The notes beneath the pieces were generated by a model. The model made no database searches and was not told where the DNA came from. It saw nothing but the letters and a program-made list of their open reading frames with translations. From Bolinopsis microptera (lineage: Eukaryota > Ctenophora > Tentaculata > Lobata > Bolinopsidae): a DNA stretch of 64,000 nucleotides. Shown one piece after another: positions 11,836-23,352 of the stretch (position 1 is its first letter; each line of letters begins with the position of its first letter). A program made the position numbers and the translations under genes. Location of the stretch: contig NC_087078.1 in assembly GCF_026151205.1 (NCBI RefSeq), positions 17,935,118 through 17,999,117 of the forward strand, in the 5' to 3' direction.

Positions 11836-13933
11836 TGGTCGGGTGAAATTAACGGGTTTATTGGTTACAGGTTACCAGGTTGCCCTGCACTCTATACTGT
11901 TTATTTATAGTTACGATAAAAAAGGACACTAATTCGGTTGTTGAGCATTTGAGAGTTTATCCAATGGCTTGAATATAGCACTCTATTATCTTCGATTTAT
12001 AATTACGTAAAGGGATCTTGTATCTTAATTGTTGGTGTCGGATGTATTATTTCAAATTTAATGCGGATAGTTAGCAGTTATTCTTTATTAACAACTGAAA
12101 GGCTTAACTGAGGTCCACAAACTTTGATGGTGCATTTATATCAAGCTAATACCATTTTAATATTTATGATATTTCTTCAGTAAATTATATTTCAGCAACA
12201 TTCTTAAAAAACATATAATTATAATATTCACGGTTATAATGATTTCCCAAATATTTTTTAAGATCCACATTCACTGTACGTGCAGCATTATGATCCGGTC
12301 CCTCGCTTATAATGTTATAGTTAAGGGGGATCAAAGTGGTCGATTTAAAGGTTCCGTTGGATTGGAATGTTCACAAGGATTTCTCAACGGAATATGTAGT
12401 AGGACTACGAACATAATGAGACTTGTCACATTTTTGTATCTCACGGAAACACCTCTTTTTACCACTTATTACACCTTCTTACCACCTTTCTGGTTTGCCA
12501 ATATCTTTAGTTGTGAACGTCGGAAGGTTGAAAATTAATCGAAGTTGTTCATCTCATCAAAGAGAAAAACTTTAGTTAGAAAACTTTTTACGTTGGATAA
12601 TCAGCTCATTGGATAATTACCAATAGTAATTACCAAATAAAGTGAAAAAATTTTTTATTGGCTCAAAATGATTGGAAATCGTTTGAAACCACGGAGAAAT
12701 GTAGTTTTTAGACAAACTTCAAAAATTGTTCACTTAAACATTTTTTCGAGACTTGGAAAAGTTTTGAAAATTTGAAAATATATTATTCCGCCAAAAAGTG
12801 ATCGATTGCATGAAACGTGGATAAAAATGCTTTGCTGAAAAAACTTCGAATATTTTTAGATTGGGGAATACTAAAATCATCAAAATTTGAAGTTGGAGTT
12901 CAGTAAATCTCATACATACATGTTACATGGCGAGATCTCCATCCAAAAGGATTAGTCTGCGTCATCTGCGTATACTTTGTATTATCAACTACGGCGGGTA
13001 ATATTTCTCCATCTTTTCGACTGCAGCCAATTTCTCATAAATCAATCGTGAGTCCATTACGATCCCAATCTCCTGCTCAGATCTTCAAATAAATACCATC
13101 ATTTAAAGCTCCTTTCCTAGGCCTGCCTCTTGATCAGTAAATCTCGACATATTTTATAAATTGGAATAGTTAGCGGAAAGGGCGAACTGAAAAGGTTAAA
13201 CCACCACTATTAGAGTTTCATAACTAATTACCAATACAGCTTTATCAAATTCCACATAAAGAAACAGACAAAAGGACCATTTAAGATCGAACCGATTTTA
13301 CCTGCTGTACTATCATTTTATTGATTTCAATGATCAAAACCTATCTGTACCGTCAATCCTGCCATCTATACCGGGGTATCTGATGGACCGGACCTATTAT
13401 TTACCTCTATAATTAGGACCAGTTGTGCAAGAAATGCGATTTCTCACAGGTGTTTCTTTTAGTTTTAACTGTGCACTTTTTGTCACTCTCGCAAGAGGCC
13501 GGTATTATAGGGGTCTAGGAAGCGAGTGTAAAATATACCTTCATCATCACTGTGGCTTTATTGTATTGTGGGAATTGCGCATGCCGTTCGTTTGTTGTGC
13601 AAGCTAACTCAAATAAACCCCATATCTCATTTCCGGCGTCGGCTTTAGAGTGGAGATAGCATCGAGAGGTTGCTAGAAATAGCTGATTTAGAGTAAACTG
13701 GTGGTAGTGGGTGGTGCTAAGCATGGATGTAGCAGAAACCGTAGCTACACGGGGTTTCATTGGAGTTGTTAATTTTAATGGCTAAAGAGTGCCGGAAACT
13801 AAAGTTACTTAAGATTGCATTTAGTTGAGGGGCCAGTGGGTAAAAACACGGTTGTGTCAAGGACACAGTGCTACAGTGCAGGAGAGTACTGCAACAAGTC
13901 GTGCAAGTGATTACAGTCTGCAACAGTTAAAAC

Positions 13934-14533
13934 ACGAAGGAGATAAGATTGTGGCTGCAGAGGGAGGAGAGGAGCAGGAAACATGATTGTGTTTGAAAAG
14001 AAGAGGAGGAAGGAGGGTTTCCTTGCTCAGGTATTTTTGGAAGAGGTGGGTGAGAACTTATACCCAAGCGACAAGGGAGGGCTGGAAGCAACCAGCGGCT
14101 ACCCCCCCCCTCCCTCATCCCGCCCCCCAACCCCTCCTATTAAGATCACCGTCCTGAGCCTTAACAGCCTTTTATCAGAATCTGATGAAAACAGAGAGGA
14201 CTGACCCACCCTTTTTAGATACACGAAACCCTTCTATTATAAATCGACTTTTCCGCCTGAATTACTTATGGTATCTTCTTTCAAGGCTACAGACCTTGCC
14301 GTACCGGATTTTATTGATCGAAGTGAGTCTCTTCAGCCTTTCTTCTTTAGAGCTTTTTGGTTAGTGATCAAACTCTTGCTACTCGGCTTCACTGGATCTA
14401 TCAGGACAGATTCAATCTTTTTAGGTCTCAACAGCCTTAGTTTCATGTTTTCTCATTGTAGTACGTTTCTGCTCCTCCATTTTAGCACCACCCAAGCTTC
14501 CATCAGTTCACTCTAAGTCTTAGCTTTGTCGGC
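13934..14533. other. Spacer between the inverted-repeat arms
   Basis: About 600 bp that is not self-complementary. It contains a G/A-rich block, a C-rich block (14101-14134) and a 73-codon plus-strand frame at 13983-14204 (MIVFEKKRRKEGFLAQVFLE, then a Pro-rich stretch). I do not recognise it. The right part, near 14440-14500, resembles the inner end of the arms at 14700-14760 (shared TAGCACCACCCA and flanks), so the spacer may hold a diverged tandem copy of the arm's inner edge. Confidence 0.5.
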
Positions 14534-16420
14534 GTTTTTACTGTTGCAGACTGGTATCCTTGCATGTTCTTTGGCAGTTACTCCTGCACTGTAGCTCTGT
14601 GTCCCTGGACTCCACCGTGGTTTACACTGCCCCTCAAATGCAATCTAAGTAACTTTAGTTCCCGGCACTCTTTGGCCATTAAAATAACCAACTCCAATGA
14701 AACCCCGTGTAGCTACGTTCTGCTACATCTATGCTAGCACCACCCAGCTACCACCATTTACTCTAAATCAGCTATTTTAGAACTCTCGAGGCTATCTCAG
14801 CTCTAACCCGACCCCCTAGCAATGATATATGGGGGGTTTTATTTGAGGTATCTGGCATAACAAACGAGCGGCATGCGCATTCACAATAACAATAAAGCCA
14901 CAGTGGATGTGGAAGGATATTTACACTCGCTTCCTATACCCCTATAATACCGGGCCTCTTGCGAGAGTGACAAAAATGTGCACAGTTTAAAACTACAAAG
15001 AAACTCCTGTGAGAAAATCGCATTTCTTGCACAACTGGGTCTATTATAGAGGTTAAATAAGAGTCCGTACATTCAGATCGGGTTTAGAGACATTGGCATG
15101 ATTGACGGTACAGATAGGTTTTGATCATAGAAATCAATTAAAAAATAATCGGACAGCATGTAAACTCGGTTCGATCTTAAATGGTCCTTTTGTTGCTGTT
15201 TCTTTAGGTGGAATTTGATAAAGCCTTGTATTGTAATTAGTTATGAAACTCTAGTATTGTGGTGTTAATACTTTTTTCAGGTTCAGCCCTTTCGCTAAGC
15301 TAGTTTCCTAATTAATAAAATATGTCGAGATTTTACTGAACTCAACTCGAATGAGGATGATTTTAGTATTCCCCAATCTAAAAATATTCGAAGTTTTTCT
15401 GCAAAGCATTTTTATCCACGTTTCATGCAATTCGATCACTTTTGGCGGAATAATATATTTTCAAATTTTCAAACTTTTTTCCAAGTCTCGAAAAAAATGT
15501 TTAAGTGAACAATTTTTGAAGTTTTTCTAAAAACTACATTTCTCCGTGTTTCAAACGATTTCAATCATTTTGAGCCAATAAAAAATTTTCACTTTTTTGG
15601 TAATTAGCTAATTGGTAATTATCCAATTAGCTGATTATCCAACGTAAAAAGTTTTCTAACAAAAGTTTTTCTCTTTGATGAGATGAACATCTTCGATTAA
15701 TTTGCAACCTTCTACGACGTTCACAACTAAAGATATTTGGCAAACCAGAAAGGTGGTAAGAAGGTGGTAAAAAGTGGTAAAAAGAGGTGTTTCCGTGAGA
15801 TACAAAATTGGTGACAAGTCTCATTATGTTCGTAGGGGTCCTAACTACCATATTCCGTTGAGAAATCCTTGTGAACATTCAAATCCAACGGAACCTTTAA
15901 ATCGACCACTTTTCCCCTTACTATAACTTTATAAGCGAGGACCGGATCATATTGCGTGCACAGTACTGTGGAATGTGGATCTTAAAAAATATTTTGTGAA
16001 TCATTATAACCTGAATATTATAATTATATGTATTTTTAAAATGTTGCTGAAATAAAATTTACTGAAGAAATATCAGTAAATATTAAAATGTATTAGCTTG
16101 ATATAAATGCACAATCTAAAGTTTGTGGACCTCAGTTAAGCCTTTCAGTTGTTAATAAAGAATAACTGCTAACTATCCGCATAAGATTTGAAATAATAAA
16201 TCCGACATCCAACAATTAAGATACAATGATCCTTTACGTAATTATAAATCGAAGATAATAGAGTGCTATATTAAAGCATTGGATAAACTCTCAAATGCTC
16301 ATCAACCGAATTAGTGTCCTTTTATCGTAATATAAATAAACAGTATATAGTGCAGGGCAACCTGGTAACCTGGTAACCAATAAACCCGTTAATTTAACCT
16401 CGACCAAATAAAATGGTATA

Positions 16421-16712
16421 ATCACGTGGCAATATCACGTGGCAATATCACGTGGTAATATCACGTGGTAATATCACGTGGTAATATCACGTGGTAATAT
16501 CACGTGGCAATATCACGTGGTAATATCACGTGGCAATATCACGTGGTAATATCACGTGGCAATATCACGTGGTAATATCACGTGGTAATATCACGTGGTA
16601 ATATCACGTGGTAATATCACGTGGTAATATCACGTGGTAATATCACGTGGTAATATCACGTGGTAATATCACGAGGTAATACCACGTGGTAATATCACAT
16701 GGCAATACCACG
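16421..16712. repeat. E-box minisatellite, 13-bp unit CACGTGGTAATAT
   Basis: About 22 head-to-tail copies of a 13-bp unit (CACGTGGTAATAT or CACGTGGCAATAT), nearly without error. CACGTG is the palindromic E-box bound by MYC/MAX, USF, MITF/TFE and CLOCK-type bHLH factors in animals, but binding here is untested. The array lies just 3' of the stop codon of tetraspanin module A on the minus strand. Confidence 0.93.
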
Positions 16713-16753
16713 TGTCATCATCCTCAGCAGATATTGTCTATTAGATTATTCGG

Positions 16754-17787
<1,034 letters not shown>

Positions 17788-18279
17788 CTGAAATAACATT
17801 TCAGCTACAGTTTCGTTAAATATGACAGAAATCTTAGAAAATCTCATGCGATTAAGGAATCGTCCAAATATTACGTTAAAGCAGAATAGGGGAGCTTCTG
17901 GAGGTGGAAAACGGGATAAATCTAGCTTTAACTTAATATGTGAACGATTCCGAACCAGAAAATAAGAGGATGTGATAGTGGGTCAAGCACATTATTTTAA
18001 TGATAAATTTGATCAATCAGGATCCGAAAAGACACGCTGTAAATATGCTGAGTGGTGCTCATTAATGAGTCAGGATAAGTACCTGAAAATGTTAAGAGTC
18101 TCATTTTCTTATCCTAGCAACCGTGAGCGTGGACATAGCAACCGGCGGCACTTGCAACCGAACATTTGTGACATGCTACGCAGTATTGATAACGTGAGAA
18201 CAAACACGTGACTTTACAAACCAAACTACGATTACATAAATAGACAAAACTTTGAACAGAAATTAAATCAGCAACTAAC

Positions 18280-18365
18280 TCACAGACTAGTTAACTCACT
18301 AACTCACAGACTCACAGACTAGTTAGCTCACTAACTCACAGACTCACAGACTTGCTAGCTCACGG
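18280..18365. repeat. Short tandem repeat of ACTCACAGACT / TAGTTAGCTCACTA
   Basis: An irregular array of CTCACAGACT with TAGTTAACTCACTA units between the Ser/Pro-repeat gene and tetraspanin module A. It is mirrored near 9865-9950 in the left arm. Confidence 0.75.
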
Positions 18366-18701
18366 ACACAACACTCTTTCCTTTCACGTTCCCTCACTTA
18401 TTTATCTTTCTCGCACTGCTCACAATATTAAACCAATAATACAATCTCAACCGTGTAATGAAAGCTTCATAAAATATAAATATCATTTATATAGATTATA
18501 ATATTATAAATGGATTATTATGATTATCTTAAAACGCAAACAGATGTCCTTGAAGCGCATTAAACTTCATTTGTGAACTCTGTAGACATCGGATTAAGCG
18601 AAAAACTTAAAATAAGTGTCTTATAATTTATAAAATGATAACCACTACTGTCACACTCAATAGAAAGTTAAAATATCGAGTTATTTTCAATCTGGTCAGG
18701 T

Positions 18702-19249
18702 CTATTCATCCTTCTTCTCTTCAGCTTCTTTCACAGTTGCTTTCTTCTTCTTATCTCCCTTGATAGTCCTCACCAGATACCGTGATACACTTTTCCCGAT
18801 AATAACAAATGTGAATATAAGGAGATATCGCCCGAATTTGTCCCAGTAGGGCACATTCTTTGATAAGAACAGGTTAATATCAGAGAGGTAGGTGGTCTGC
18901 ATGCCTTGATCTAGGGGGTGAAACTTGATTAGAACTTGTTTGAGGTGAAAATTGATTAGAACTTGTTGGAGGTGAAAATTGATTAGAACTTGTTGGAGGT
19001 GAAAATTGATTAGAACTTGTTGGAGGTGAAACTTGATTAGAACTTGTTGGAGGTGAAACTTGATTAGAACTTGTTGGAGGTGAAAATTGATGAGAACTTG
19101 TTGGAGGTGAAACTTGATTAGAACTTGTTGGAGGTGAAACTTGATTAGAACTTGTTGAAGGTAAAACTTGATTAGAACTTGTTGAAGGTGAAACTTGATT
19201 AGAACTTGTTGAAGACAATTTGTCGATCCATATGTTAGGAATTGTCAGT
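18702..19249 (-). CDS. Ser/Thr/Pro-repeat protein with C-terminal hydrophobic segment and lysine-rich tail; one frameshift
   Basis: On the minus strand, after a possible CTGCAG acceptor, the frame reads LTIPNIWIDKLSS and then about eleven copies of the nine-residue unit TSSNQVSPP (27 bp). Such repeats are typical of O-glycosylated stalks. This frame ends in a short unrelated tail. A second frame, open from 18902, reads TTYLSDINLFLSKNVPYWDK, then a short hydrophobic stretch (YLLIFTFVIIG), then a charged KKKK/EKK tail to TAG. The frames differ by one base at a run of five C near 18912; four C would join them. The joined product would be a mucin-like ectodomain, one membrane segment and a basic tail, but the helix is short. 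No start codon was identified, so an upstream exon is likely. It lies between two tetraspanin modules on the same strand. Function unknown. Confidence 0.5.
18906..19215 (-). repeat. 27-bp coding minisatellite
   Basis: About 11 tandem copies of a 27-bp unit (GGTGAAACTTGATTAGAACT on the plus strand), regular and in frame. Variants change Val/Phe and Asn/His only, so variation is held to the protein frame. The left-arm copy has lost this regularity. Confidence 0.92.
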
Positions 19250-19585
19250 CTGCAGTTTCCAGTTTATATTATCAATGTAGCATTTTTAATGATACATTCT
19301 GATGAGTTAATTTGTTGATTTAATTTGAAACCATAACAATGACAGTCAGATTTAGTCTGGTCGAAATTTGTATTTCAAAGTCAGTAAACAGTCAAGAGTC
19401 AGTCAAACAATGAAGCTGTCAAACAATTAGCTGATTAAATGGTCATACAAATGGTTATAAAATTAAATCTAAAACTCAACGAATAATATTCATTATTAAA
19501 AAAACCTAATAAAATCGTTCAAATAAACCCTAATATTATCCCCCTATCACAGAAAACAAATCCTAAATTTTCCCAGAGAAAGGAC

Positions 19586-21914
19586 TTAAGAGATGGATGT
19601 CATGGAACTCCTCAGCAGGCACGCGATGATAATGTTGAAGATCTCAAAAATAATGAAGATCAATCCACACACGCCCATTATCATTGATTTGTCTTCCACC
19701 CAATTCTTAGCAAACGTGAAACACCCCTGAAGAGGTTTAAATTATAAAAATTATCAACAATTCTAGGAATTTGATAGATTTGGATACAATACCTTAGAAA
19801 CTAAGTAGTTAAGTTTATTATCTTACATCTTCATGCACAGTAGTACCTAAATATAAACTAAGTAGTTAAGTTTATTATCTTACATCTTCATGCACAGTAG
19901 ATTGAACAATACCTTAGAAACTAAGTAGTTAAGTTTATTATCTTACATCTTCATGCACAGTAGATTGAACTCCCTGCACCGCCATACCCACTCCACATTT
20001 CTCAGTAATCTTAACACAACAGCTGTCGGGAGTATCGTTGATATGGTTACCACCAGTGATTGATATCCACCAAGTAGCGGCCCCTGCATTACGTGACCAG
20101 TCGTAGCCGTCAGTGATACCACAGCACTCCAACTTCTCCTGTACCCAGTCAATTCCTGGACAAGAGGGTAGCGTTAGTAACCCCTATCAAGATTCTAAAA
20201 AAAGTGCGATGAGATTGGATTTTGAGACTAAAAGTGCGATTTCCCCCCCCCCCCCCCCCCCCCCCAGCCTGCAAGATTTCTTGCCCCACAAATTACTTTG
20301 TATTTAAAAAGATTTCGCTTTGTAAGCGAAATTGTAAGTATGTCGCTTTATGTCGCTCGATGTTTATTTCTCAGAATTGTAAGTATGCCGCTGTAATTTG
20401 GATCCATACATAACGAAAAATTCACGTGTGTATTTTTATGAAGTATATAATGTTACATATTGTAAATCTGATAAGCCTCACGTAGCGCCCCAGTTTAGGG
20501 CACGGCCGCTAAGCAGCTGATTCCGGGTTCGAGCCTCGTCGACGGTCATTCTTTTGGCAATTATTAATTATTTTACTAAAATTATCATCAGAGCACCTTG
20601 TAATATACTTTATCTGATAAATTATACAGTTCGTACTTCAGCTAGAGAAGACTGGCATTTAAGGATTTGTCCGGGGAAGGCCTCGTTCATACTGGAACAT
20701 ATCAAATTATGGTGAACGGAGTTATCTGGTAATATTTGTTTTGTTTATGGCTAGAATTTAGAATGGAATCAATGTGATGAGGATCCAGAGTTAATTACCT
20801 GCTAGGATTAATAAGTCAGGTCTACAGTTGAAGAGACCCTTTTTCAAACTTTTAATGAAGAAATATCCACTGTGCCTATGGCAGTGTCAAGTATATTCAT
20901 TATTCTGAGAAAGATGGAGTCGACTGTAGCCAGGAATAGTACCTTGAGATTTCGACCATTACCGGACCTCCTTTAATGGTAACCATGGTAACTATAGTAA
21001 CCACTGTGAATCTTGATCTTATAAACCGATTAATATTGACAACAACTAGTATCCTTTAAGACTTAGACAGTACAGAAAAGTAAGCCGTCAGAGTAACACA
21101 GCCAGTAATAATTCAAAACAATCAATACCAAAAGTTCAATGACCATGAAAAGTCGGCTTGATGATAAAGACGAAAAGGCCAGCAAGTTGAGGAATAGTAT
21201 TATGGGGCCGTTGCGCGCGACCGAATATGTAGTGCTGAAAGAGGGTGCCGAAATCTCGCAGTCAGACTCGCGATATTGGGGTGAGATTTATACTAAACTC
21301 GTCAAAATCTCGCACTAATTGCGCGCGGCAAAGTTGTTATACTTAAACCACGTGATCTCACACCGCACTAAGTTCCGAATTTACAAAGTATAAAGTACAT
21401 TTTTGTGTCGCTTAAAACTTTTAAATTACATTTTTTCTATTTTCTCACACATTTTTTTGTTAGTTTTTTTTCTGTGTTTATTTTAAGATTTTGTGCGATG
21501 AGCCTGTCTCGCCATCTCGCATGAATCTTGACCTGGGGTTAGTAAATCATACGTCAGCAGGGACAAAAGGATTTCGCGATTATTTTGGTTAAAATTCGCG
21601 ATACCGCGATTTTTAACAGACTATACATTAAACTACACATAAAATTTTTCGCAAATAATGGGAAAAATCGCGATTCTGTACATGCCGCGATTTCCTTTTG
21701 TCCCTGTACGTCAGTTAACACTTCCATTTACTAGGATTACTGACACTTTCATAAACTTTATTAGAAAATAAGGGTTTCCTTAGAGCTCTTATTTTCACTG
21801 ATTAAACTAACCGGTAGTCCAGACAGTCTCCTCATCCCTCTCCACATCCACAGAGGGTAATTTCCCGTAATCAATCAGACCCTTCTCCAATCCCTCTTGC
21901 ACCACCTCGCTTGC
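19586..21914 (-). CDS. Tetraspanin module B: EC2 loop and TM4 (TM1-TM3 not found)
   Basis: Three minus-strand exons join in frame. Exon a (21812-21914) encodes ASEVVQEGLEKGLIDYGKLP and ends ACCG/GTTAGT. Exon b (19947-20155) encodes GIDWVQEKLECCGITDGYDW and then TPDSCCVKITEKCG, with the CCG, PxSCC and further Cys signatures of EC2; it ends GAT/GTAAGA. Exon c (19586-19726) begins GCFTFAKNW, continues into a hydrophobic helix (MGVCGLIFIIFEIFNIIIACL) and ends RSSMTSIS then TAA. The start phases (0, 1, 0) match module A, including the split Gly codon before Ile-Asp-Trp. The exon b donor region is triplicated. Exon a's acceptor reads GATAAG here and TTCAG in the left arm. TM1-TM3 were not found in the roughly 1.4 kb of arm further upstream. 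Confidence 0.82.
19805..19976 (-). repeat. Tandem triplication of an exon end with its 5' splice site
   Basis: Three copies spaced 63 and 57 bp apart. Each includes ACTGTGCATGAAGAT followed by GTAAGATAATAAAC and AACTACTTAGTTT. GT donors lie at 19946, 19883 and 19826 (minus strand). Only the first gives the open junction to the TM4 exon; extension to the second would meet TAA at once. The left arm has the same triplication in degraded form. Confidence 0.9.
20243..20265 (+). repeat. Poly(C) run, 23 bp
   Basis: Mirror copy of the G run in the left arm. It lies in the intron between exons a and b of tetraspanin module B. Confidence 0.9.
20478..20545 (+). mobile_element. Possible tRNA-derived SINE head
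   Basis: Contains an exact pol III B-box (GGTTCGAGCC at about 20527) and, about 45 bp upstream, an A-box-like TAGCGCCCCAGT. The flanks do not fold into a full cloverleaf, so it is not a tRNA gene. The left-arm copy (near 7640-7700) has a damaged B-box. A SINE is the simplest reading, but I see no clear tail or target duplication. Confidence 0.35.
21550..21714. mobile_element. hAT-type MITE, 149 bp, with exact 8-bp target duplication
   Basis: The element spans 21558-21706. Its terminal inverted repeats read CAGGGACAAAAGGATTTCGC and GCGATTTCCTTTTGTCCCTG, and it is flanked on both sides by TACGTCAG. An 8-bp duplication with CAGGG termini is characteristic of the hAT superfamily. The interior is rich in TCGCGA and has no coding capacity. 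Confidence 0.9.
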
Positions 21915-22289
21915 CTTATCAGAGTGATATTAGTAATTCCATTAACGATAATACGTAAAATTCAGTTAATTCATTATGAAACATGAAGACAGGACTAGTT
22001 ATCTAGATTTAATGATCGACACATTAAGAGCAATAAAGCAGGAGATTCAGCCAGCTCAGCTCTCTCTCACTGGTAAACATTTATAATGCTAGGATGTTCA
22101 CTGTTCATGCTTCCCTCAATTTCACTTTTCGTAATCCACACATTGTTAAGACACACGTTCTACTTCTTAGTGCCTACTGCCTAGTGGCTAAATGTACATC
22201 AGAAATCAGAAAGTTGTCGACCAGATATCTAAATCATATCTTCTCTTATAAGGCCTAATGATATGGCGTATACTCCTGGACACTTTATA

Positions 22290-22919
22290 CGTTGTATTCA
22301 TCAGTTGAATGAGAAGTGAAGAAGTCGGTTACACAAAATTCCATTGCCTATTGTAAGTTTCCATTTAGGTACTCAGAAATCGAGTTCACCGATCTAGCTC
22401 CGTCCGATCTGTGGAAAACATGTTAAGTGTTAACCAGCATTTTACAGCTGGTTGGAATGTATACAATGTATACAATGTATAGAATGTATAGAATGTATAT
22501 TGTATAGGAAATAGTTAGCTAACAGAGTTTACACTTGAAGAAAGGACGATATAATAGGGTCCCCGTGTAATGTATAACACTGTTTGTGTCTAGAAGTATG
22601 CGTCGAAGCTCAATTATTCCATTTATGGTTATGCCAATGAGTAATTAAATAAGTATAACAAATTCAGCTATATTATATACGAATAAAGAATTAAAAACTT
22701 ATTCAGCCCATGCGCTGCGTACTCGAAATCTCATCATGTTTGCCAGAAGTTTTTGGTTAACAACCAGAATCCACCAAGAGTATCGACACTAATAACTTTG
22801 TGTATTTATTACTGATCCAGTGTTGAAACTTTCCCTCTCCCTGAGTATTGAGGTAAGTGTTTAGCTGATGAATGTGTGGAATGTACACTCATCTCTTACG
22901 TCATCTATTATAACTGCAA
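22290..22919 (-). pseudogene. Broken right-arm copy of the small signal-peptide gene (exons 2-3)
   Basis: Minus-strand 22919 to about 22812 matches exon 2 of the plus-strand gene at 4302-5847, but it reads into TAA after about 18 codons and the donor CAG/GTAAGT has become CAGTAATAAA. The exon 3 counterpart (from 22408) keeps its CCACAG acceptor but lacks a C-rich stretch present in the left arm and stops earlier. The arm ends before any exon 1 counterpart. Confidence 0.55.
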
Positions 22920-23352
22920 CTGGGAGTGTAAAGTCTCAAAGATTTTTTGTACATATTACATAAAGTTTATAACGTTTTCTTGGATAAATTTTTATTGATC
23001 CCGTTTGATGCGACAAGGAAAGGGCTCTTATCAGGAAAGAAATTATTCAACTTTTCAACGTGACAACATCGTATTCATGATCTCAAATTATTTGTTATAT
23101 AGTAGTGTTGAAAGTATTAAAAAAGTTTAACCATTAGAAATAAAACCTGGAGTAGATGCACAAGTCAATCTCTTAGTTCCATTACCCAGTGTACTTCAGT
23201 AATCAGTACCATGTACTCAATATCCAGTAAACAAGTCACTCTTCCGCTTTCGACATTATAGCATTCAACACACTCGGGGGGTGATGCGATGATCTTATGG
23301 TTGACGTTAGAGTATAATTTAAGTATCAGGTTTCGTTTAGTTCGAGCGACAG

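Larger units (their letters stand above)
4745..13933. repeat. Left arm of large inverted repeat (about 9.2 kb)
   Basis: This segment is the reverse complement of 14534-23352 along its whole length, in the same order: CACCCCCCGAGTGTG near 4817, hAT MITE near 6435, tetraspanin B exons, G run, Ser/Pro repeat, tetraspanin A exons, E-box array, inner AT-rich block. Differences are mostly one- to few-base indels and substitutions scattered every few tens of bases. The outer boundary is near TGTCGCT (4747) and the inner boundary near CAACAGTTAAAAC (13921-13933). Nearly all tetraspanin frames here are broken. Confidence 0.93.

Noticed and set aside
20478-20545. A second tRNA gene
   Set aside because: It has a perfect B-box, but the acceptor, anticodon and T stems do not pair, so a SINE head is the most that can be said.
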